Source: Vandiemenella viatica
Taxonomy: Eukaryota; Arthropoda; Insecta; Orthoptera; Morabidae
Direction of reading: 5' to 3'
NCBI GenBank assembly: GCA_031002005.1
Contig: JARYHS010008074.1
Coordinates: 179,886,494-179,950,493 of the forward strand
DNA length: 64,000 bases
A program made the translations under genes and the position numbers. Numbering within the stretch: the stretch's first letter is position 1; each line of letters opens with the position of its first letter. Below, piece after piece: positions 56,920 to 64,000 of this stretch. The notes beneath the pieces were generated by a model that worked only from the letters and a program-made list of their open reading frames with translations, was not told the DNA's origin and did no database searches.

Positions 56920-57811
56920 CAGCGTCTCTCAACCCTTTTTTTCTTTTAACTGCTTAACGTCTCTTAACAGCGAGGTCTTCGGAGACGGGAATGGATGGTG
57001 GGCAAGGAATGGGAAGGAATTCGGCCATGGCCTTTTGAAAGAATCATCCCGGCATTTGCCTGGAGTGATTTGGGAAACCATGGAAAACCCAAATCTGGGT
57101 GCCCGGACGGAGATTCGAACTGCCGTCCTCCCGAATCAACCTTTCTCAACCCAAGGACCAGTAAATTTATTAAAAAATTCCGCTGACCACTGTCTTATGT
57201 TGGCACCATTTTTTATATCTATGAGTATATTATTAATATCTGGGATATGTTGTATTGCATCATTATAAAATAATGAATTTGAAAGAATGTTTTTAATTTC
57301 TACGAAAACACAGTTGTAAAACTGGAAGGGAAGTATTTAAAATATGTTATTTCTTGGCATTTAATAACTGAATTAATAATAATAATATCATCACAGGCTG
57401 GATGTTAGACTATACCACCGAACTACATGTACAAAATGAAACAAATAAGACACTACAACTTTAACTGTTGTTTACTTATGTTACCAAACGTACTATGTAA
57501 CGCGGTTCCTCACACCTTCTACAAGACCACCAGAAAAAGTCCATTAACATAATCGTTAAACGAACTGCATACCTTTGAATGCCAACTGGAATCGTATTTA
57601 ATGAATAAAATTTCCTATCTGCATATTCCGGAAACACCAGATTTTTGCCTGGTCATTGAAATATTCGTGTCTTTTAAAAACATGTGGTTACAGCTCATAC
57701 TCTTGTATAGTACACGAATGATATCTAAATATTTAAGATTCTGTCTGCGTACCACCTGAACCATCTTCGCGGACCACAAGTGGTCCGCAAATCGCAGGTT
57801 GAGAAACACTA
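56920..57811. mobile_element. Non-autonomous hAT element, host of a SINE insertion
   Basis: The left end CAGCGTCTCTCAACCC and the complemented right end TAGTGTTTCTCAACCT differ only by C/T changes over 16 bp. They resemble CAG-x-G-x-x-TCTCAACC hAT ends. The flanking 8-mers CTCTATGG (56912-56919) and CTCTAAGC (57812-57819) match at 6 of 8. Subterminal GGACCA and GGTCCGC blocks are present. The 217 bp made of the SINE plus its duplicated target must be removed to see the original element of about 675 bp. Confidence 0.8.
56936..57143 (-). mobile_element. SINE family I inside a hAT end
   Basis: Minus-strand copy with GGCAAATGCCGGGATGA, AAAGGCCATGGCCGAATTCC and a GTTAAGAGACGTTAAGCAG tail, ending in an A-rich run (T run at 56936-56940). 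The 5' head is truncated within the B box region. The target duplication TCTCAACCC occurs at 56927-56935 and 57144-57152. Its target lies within the terminal inverted repeat of the hAT element. Confidence 0.87.
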
Positions 57812-57819
57812 CTCTAAGC

Positions 57820-59599
57820 TTTATTCGGCGAAAAGTCTGGCCTTAATTGGATTATTGAAGGATCTTGTTGATTCTAGGAAGCTATAATACCATGGTCGCA
57901 GGGGAATACGCATATAAATAAACCCATTATATTTTTATTTTATTTATCATCATAGAATACGTTCTGACCTCAATCACAATATCTGCTATTAAAGTGATTA
58001 GTCCTTTTCCCCATGCTTTTATTTTTTATAAGTCTACCTGAGGATCGGATTTTCGTGTGTTGCGTTAACAGTGTGTTTCTACATCATTTATGCCACAAAG
58101 ATTTATGTTATTTTTTTTTGATTAGCCAATGGTAATTTCTACAGACGAACGAGAAATGCGTAACTCTCAGTTAACATACCGTAAAGAAGAAGAGGGAATG
58201 AGAATAGGAATCTTATAGGTCAAACACAAATTTGAGAATTATGCTGCTGAAAGTGTCGTTGGTGAGAAAGGAATCCAATTAAATCATGTAATTACAAGGC
58301 AGTTAAAGTATACGCAGAAATTTATCGTTGTACGTAGTTAACACAAATCAGCAAATTATAAGTATTTAAGTAAATTTTTATAAAATTTAAGACTAATAAT
58401 CGTGGTGATTCGATGTACTTTAACTTTAGCGTAGGAAGTTGGGCACATTGGAAATGTTTTGTTATAGATATATATGAAACGAAAAATGCTAATAGGATCA
58501 GTACTATTTGTGAACTAATGTCGGCCTCGACCACGGCTGGGAATACCAATAATTTTGAAAGGGGTAGTGACAAGTAAATTTAAAAAAGTCTGGAAATTTT
58601 CGTGAAATCCCACGTTTTGTAGTTTTTTTGCCAGCATCACTGCCTATAACCTTTCGAACATGATAATATAAGCTCCAAAGGGTTATCAGAACTAGTGTGC
58701 CAAATATATGTAGTTCTGGTGAGCAGTAACCTCTACGTTATTCGCAAAGATCTTTGCATATTGAAGGCATAATTGCTGAAAACATCTTCAAGTTATTCAA
58801 ATCTAAACTACTGAAGAAGTATGGAAATAAAAATTCGTTTAACTAGGACAGATATATCTATGCTGCCGAACTAGACGAAAGCACAATTTTTGCCTTCTAC
58901 ATTCTTGCCAAACTTGCTAGAAATACTAAAAGGATATTTGTCTGTGAGCGACTACGTGGAATCCTGAGGTCGAGATAGTGACACTGTAAAGGTGAGCTGT
59001 GCAGGCTGGTCTTCCGTATGGCTGCTGGGCAGGAGACGCTGAAATATGAAGGAAAGAGTGGCCCCGATAAGGCGAATGTCGCGTGGCCAGCCGCCGTACA
59101 AAAGGCTTCATAAATCGGCCGACATGAGATTAGGGCAGTGGGGGCGGGCAGCAAGCACGCGAGCCCCGGGAGGCCGCTCAGGTCGGACGCTGAGCGCAAT
59201 ACGGCGAGGCACGATGAATGTCGCCACACATACAGCACTGCCCATTGAGAATCAGTACCTCCTCCAACGGAAGATAGATTCTTGTGACGGAACTATGAAA
59301 ATATGCCACGCTTCAACTGATTGTAGATCAGGATTTATGTTACAGATGTCAGTTTACAAAACTTGATATTTTATGAATAGAAAAACAGTATTACAAGACA
59401 GCTCAACGGAATACGAAGGTTATTTTTCAATATGGTCCGTCTCTGAATGAGAGTGATAATGATGCGAAATTGCCGCAGCGCGCAATCGCTTCAGCGCACA
59501 GAACACTTCGCGCGCCCATTTAGACGCCATATGCTGCCGTATCGTCTATGTGCTGAGCTGTAGAAGTTATAGTGTTTTAAGTAAATTGATTCACACCGC
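57820..59599. other. No gene seen; CpG-rich patch at 59030-59230
   Basis: Mostly AT-rich. A 200-bp GC- and CpG-rich patch at 59030-59230 and a smaller one at about 59470-59530 stand out. Overlapping frames on both strands there have no recognisable domain. Confidence 0.42.
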
Positions 59600-60220
59600 C
59601 GTCTGTGGCATACGATTCTTGAGTGCAAGAAAATCTCCATCAGATATATGAAGTGTACGGTGATAGCGCTATGAGTGATAGTGAAGTTCAAAAGTCGGTG
59701 AGGATCTTCAAGGACGAGTGCCTTAGCGTGCATGATAAACTACGTCCAAACTGGCGGTCTTTGATTTCTGTAGATTTGGTTTGTGATATGGGCAAAAATA
59801 TTCGAGAGGACCGACGATTCACGATTTAACGGTTATCAGTTGATTTGCCACAACTTTTAAGGTCAATGTTGTACACCATTGTTTCGGTGAAGCTGAATTA
59901 TCTAAAAACTGTGTTGTTGATTGAATTCTGACGATTACAAAACTAAATATTGGGCCGAGCTTTCTGGTTTTGACTAGAGACCATCAGGAAGGAGATGATT
60001 TTTTGAATCACACCGTTGCAGAAGATAAGATTTGGATATCTCACATGACTCCCAAGTCCAAGCGATAATCAATGGAATGGGTACACATATCGTTGCTAAC
60101 ATAAGTGAAAGCCTACCAGTCAATTTTAGCATGAACGATCATGGCAAATGTCTTTCGGGACAGGAAAAGCATTTTGTTAGTGAATTTTATGGCGTGAGGA
60201 CACTTAATGCAAAACAATAA
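59600..60220 (+). pseudogene. Mariner remnant of another subfamily
   Basis: Across frames: LHQIYEVYGDSAMSDSEVQK, NVHDE-like SVHDKLRP, LISVDLV, IREDRRFTI, LYTIVSVKLNY, GDDFLNHTVAEDKIWISHMT (family GDEFLDHIVTGDETWISH; the first catalytic region), then IMANVFRDRKSILLVNFM. The order matches the N-terminal two thirds of mariner transposases with a VYG-x-x-x-MS start, distinct from the remnants at 45-47 kb. Multiple stops and frameshifts, and no second or third catalytic block found, so it is a dead 3'-truncated copy. Confidence 0.78.
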
Positions 60221-61276
60221 ATAACTTTTTCTTAAATAGGTGCCACAGAAATCACGTGTAAATGTTTAATACATTTGTAGAATAAAAAGTCCAAGAATAG
60301 GTTACACAATCCTTTAGTATTTTACCTGCAAAACGAATACTGACGAAGTTCATTGGTATGATATGAAAATTCAAATATTTTTTCACTTTTTCAGGCTAAG
60401 ATTGGCCACAATAAACTTCAGAATAATCTGCGGTACTCTGCTTCCGCGATTTTAAACTGAAATTGTCATATTCTGGTGAAGATACTATTGAATTAGTTGG
60501 AGATAGTATTTGCTGCTTTGCTGAGGGTTGGCACTTTTGCTCTGGCACGACGATCCGTTTTTATTTTAGCAAGGTGTCTGTTTAATTATGCAGCAGGAGG
60601 CTTAGCTGCGGCAAGCAAAATCCTAGTATCAAATTTCGCCTGTGGTAGCACTTCTCTGACTCTCATAATCTTGAAATGGATGCTTGTCGGTCCAGCCTGA
60701 GGAGATGAGTATAGAATTTCTTTCCTGACTGTGAAATGCTCTTCATGTCTCTCTGACCTTAAGATATTAGTGGAACAGAATTATCGTCTTCATATTTCCA
60801 GCCTTCTGCCGGTTTTTCATGATTATTGCAGGAATAAGGTAGCTGGTTCTGAAGAAGATAATCTGGTATTATCCCTGAGTCCTCTAAGCCTTCTTAGAAT
60901 CTATGTTTTTTGACATACAGCGTCCCCTTATTAATAAAACTAGTATCACCTTTCATCCTTCGACGTTAGTAATAAATTGATCATTTACTTATTAAAGGTT
61001 TGTCTTTAGGTATTTTCTTCAATAGGTATTAATATATTTGTTTAAATTCTGTAGATGTATCATTGACATCCAAATATTACTAGAATCGTAGGCTTGGCAT
61101 GATACAGTACCGTGTATCCATATAATACGTAATAATTCTGATAAACCAAATTTTCAGATAGAAACAGATATAACATAATGGTTAAACATTTTCACTAATT
61201 TCCAATTACGTCAGTATTCGATGGATGGAAACAGGAACCATCACTAATTAGAAGAAACTTCACAACGAAATGTGAA
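60221..61276. other. No gene seen
   Basis: No supported exon or repeat; the short frames at 60497-60913 lack motifs. Confidence 0.42.
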
Positions 61277-61516
61277 ACCGAGCGTGGTGGTGTAAACGGC
61301 TAGCGTTCTGGCCTCGCATTCGGGAGTACGGCGGTTCGAATCCCCGTCCGGGCATTCAGATTTGGGTTTTCCATGGTTTCCAAAATCACGCCAGGCAAAT
61401 GCCGGGATGCTTCCTTCAAAAGGCCATGGCCGAATTCCTTCCCATTCCTTGCCCCCCCCCCATCCTTTCCCGTCTCTAAAGACCTCGCTGTTAAGAGACG
61501 TTAAGCAGATAAAAAA
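61277..61516 (+). mobile_element. SINE family I, full-length reference copy
   Basis: The A-box region lies in GTGGTGTAAACGGCTAGCG and the B box GGTTCGAATCC at about 61333-61343. Next come the GGGTTTTCCATGGTTTCC, GCCAGGCAAATGCCGGG and AAGGCCATGGCCGAATTCC blocks and the GCTGTTAAGAGACGTTAAGC tail with a short A run. It is flanked by an exact 10-bp target duplication GAAATGTGAA (61267-61276 and 61517-61526). The most complete copy in the window. Confidence 0.92.
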
Positions 61517-61664
61517 GAAATGTGAACTCTAAGTAACTGGCGCTAGGTACTACGTGATAAGAAAATTGATTACACTTACTGCCAAAGCCAGTGGCGTATT
61601 ATCGCCAAATGCAAAATTTGGATGGAGGCTAGAGAAAGTAGGAGATAAGATCTTTGCTGGTGCC

Positions 61665-61687
61665 AAAAAAAAAAAAAAAAAAAAAAA
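61665..61687. repeat. 23-bp A run
   Basis: Uninterrupted A tract; possibly the tail of a plus-strand retroposon to its left, though no body is recognised there. Confidence 0.75.
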
Positions 61688-61719
61688 CAGATGGCGAACT
61701 TAGGTTAAAGGGCTAAGAC

Positions 61720-62640
61720 CAGGAGTGACGTCACTGGAATAATGAGGAAGCGGCGGTCGGTGTGACGAAAATTAATAATAATTAAGTGATAACTTAAAAG
61801 AACGGTCAAGAATTGAATCTACTAGAGATCTATAAGCTTTAGTATTAGGAATTAATTAAGAATAATATTTTAATATATATATAGAGAGGAGTAAGGTAAT
61901 ATAATAAGGTGAAGCTTTATTTAGAGACATGCGGCAGCCGTTATGGGTTTGGGGAGGGCGGTTCACTGTGACGTCAGTCGCCAGACACTATGGCCCCTTG
62001 ACCCAGTTGCAGACAACCAACCTTAGAAAATGAAAGTTACTCCATGTTAAGGGAATGGTCGGCTTACCTCTCTGGTTTTTTTATAGCAGGGTCCATAAGC
62101 CATATGCTAAGGTTTGTTTGTCTAGGGTGCAAGCTTTGTCTAGACCCCAAATAAAGTGAAACACTATCATTGGCTTGTCTTAAGAATCCCGTTAGTCGTG
62201 CGTTATAAAATGCCTGACGGACGTGTTTTCATTCTCAATGTGTATTCTCATCCCAGTGTGTTAAAGAAATTGTGTGAATGCAGTGCAGGCAGTGTCGAAG
62301 CTGCGCCATGACGACAACCTTGTCATGCTGTAATATGATAAGTGATACTCTCTCTCAACTAGTGTTTAAGTTCTCTCTAATATTTGTGTAGAGCTCACAT
62401 TAATGTGCGTTGTTGTAAAGTTTTAAAGTTAATGAACTAATCAGGAGTAAAGTGTATTAAGCTCGTGAAGTTTACATTGATCAAATAATGTGTGATATTT
62501 TAAAGTTTTAATAAATGTGGAACTTGATTCTAATAATTAATTTCATTTTAGTTCTCTCCATTGAACCCCGTTATGATTTCTTGAGTGTATATGACTCTAG
62601 AGGGAGCAGTCCTTGGGAGTAAGAAGCCCGATAATAGTAA
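61720..62640 (+). promoter_or_regulatory. Promoter/LTR-like segment (speculative)
   Basis: It contains a CRE-like palindrome AGTGACGTCACT (about 61719-61730), a second TGACGTCA (about 61969-61976), a TATAAAA box near 62204-62210 and a TTCTCAATGTG start-like site about 25 bp further on. AATAAATGTGG, a polyadenylation-type signal, follows at about 62508. Promoter and poly(A) signal this close is the layout of an LTR. No partner LTR, primer-binding site or coding region was found in the window. An intronic promoter is an alternative. Confidence 0.25.
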
Positions 62641-64000
62641 CAAAGACATCTAGGAGTAAACGGGAAATAATAGAAGAAGATGTACAAAAGAAACAAAGGA
62701 TGGGATCTCATCACTGTAAGGGGGAGGAGGGAGGTTATACGGGTATCAAGAGTGAAAGGAGAGAAAAGAAATAATATTTCTTTTTTAAAAAAGAAATAGG
62801 GTTATTAATACAAATAAAACATTATTATGTATTAAAATTGGAGAACAGTCATGATAATTTTTTTTGTAGGGATTGAGTGGCGTGTTCTAGTGAAGAAAAA
62901 ATTAAAGGAGAAAACATTGAAAAGTAAAATTATTGATAACTTATCAAAGCGTGTAAGATAAGATAATGGACCCTATTTACTGCCAAAGAAATTTTGGTAG
63001 GCTTGCTGTTACTGCGTCAAGTCGGCAGCTGTGGCACTGTTGGTGAATATGTGTAAATCAGGTTAGATGGTGTAAGAGAACGCTTGCATGTTACGTTAGC
63101 TTGATGTACGAATAAATGTATTTTGTGACTGTCAGAGTGACGCTGTGTGGACGCACTAGATGTGACACGCGGTCGGTCGGCAACACTCACGATACAGAGA
63201 GAAAGTGCGGCTGCGGTCGTCTCTCGTACAGAAAGGCTAGTTGTTTTTTTAGTTTCCAGATAAGGACAGGAATAAACTAAAAGCTTCCTTCATCGCTCTA
63301 TCGCCCAAACTGAATAAGTAGTTAAGAGCTCGGTTTCAATTAGGAACGTTGATGACAATAAAGAAAGGACTCATACTTCTTTTCTATAAAGTACCTTAGC
63401 CAAGAAAACAGAATTATCTTACAATGGGTTGCTGTACTGTGATCTGCACTTAAAGCTTTCTAACCGATATATTGATCGTCCTTGAATAGCTTTTTAACTG
63501 TTGATCTAATGTTTGAGAAAGAACAGTTAGTGGAAGTCAGTCTTTATATGGTATTAGAGGTGGTACACGTTGCATAACACACAAAGGGCATTATTTATCT
63601 TGTCGAGAATTTGAAATAAATGCAACTGGCAATATGTATATTACGGGTATTGTACTCGGAAATGAGACATGAAATTGTATGTATAGGTCTAAAAGGGTAG
63701 AACTGGGAATGTTAAGATCCTACCTTGTACGTAATTAAACATAAAAGTATACAGTAGTTTATGATCTTGACGCCGAGAATGTGGTGGCACTAAAATAACA
63801 ACGCATTCGCTTACATCAAGATTTTACCATTTACGCAGTATTCGAATTTCTGGGAGTTAAATGACTAAGTTGGTGTATTCTCTTCCTAAATGTCACCATT
63901 TCACTGGTATCCTCCTATAAATACAGTTTTATATCAATATTTCTCTTTTGGTGACCATAATGACCCATACTGTAATTACTTCCTAAGGAAATACAAATTT
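62641..64000. other. No gene seen
   Basis: No exon of the transporter or other gene was recognised. A GC-richer patch lies at about 63130-63235. Confidence 0.4.

Larger units (their letters stand above)
56055..64000 (+). other. Intron 4 (incomplete) of the SLC17-type gene
   Basis: Starts with GTGAGT after exon 4. No sequence matching the second half of an SLC17 protein was recognised up to the window end, so the intron appears to be at least 7.9 kb. A very short or divergent exon could have been missed. It contains two MITEs, SINEs and a mariner remnant. Confidence 0.6.

Overview
The window reads as a non-coding, repeat-rich stretch of a large arthropod genome, almost certainly an insect. 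The evidence is GT-AG introns of 2 to more than 5 kb, short GC-rich exons in AT-rich flanks, abundant tRNA-derived SINEs, RTE- and CR1-like non-LTR retrotransposons, and Tc1, mariner and hAT elements. The mix of families suggests a hemimetabolous (polyneopteran-type) insect, but I cannot fix the order from sequence alone. There are no bacterial-type operons, no CRISPR array and no convincing free-standing tRNA or rRNA gene.

One host gene is supported. Four consecutive exons on the plus strand (44304-44627, 47879-48112, 50349-50433, 55834-56054) join in frame at canonical splice sites and encode about 288 residues of the N-terminal half of an SLC17-type major facilitator transporter (sialin / inorganic phosphate cotransporter-like). 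The rest of the gene lies beyond position 64000, or in exons I could not see. Its introns hold most of the repeats in the right-hand third.

Layout. 1-9 kb: mostly featureless AT-rich DNA with decayed LINE fragments (3.3 kb; 5.0-6.1 kb, the latter split by a hAT MITE) and SINEs. 9-12.6 kb: two hAT-type MITEs and a composite insect repeat containing an internal duplication. 12.6-21.3 kb: sparse, with SINE copies and one LINE tail fragment. 21.35-26.56 kb: two RTE-like LINE copies fused head to tail on the minus strand. 29-30.4 kb: a CR1-like LINE with an uninterrupted reverse transcriptase ORF. 32.9-34.8 kb: a degenerate tandem array with a unit of about 130-145 bp. 35.07-36.48 kb: a nearly intact Tc1 element with perfect 27-bp inverted repeats. 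38.75-40.07 kb: a complete but inactivated mariner-like element. 44.3-64 kb: the transporter gene, with mariner remnants, MITEs, SINEs and a nested SINE-in-hAT insertion in its introns.

I did not find a new multi-gene biological system. What is worth a second look is the transposon archaeology: nested insertions that give a relative time order, the LINE head-to-tail chimera whose ORF runs through the junction, a possible DD32E Tc1 transposase, a 37-bp direct repeat around a short insertion, and an unnamed MITE family with two copies here.
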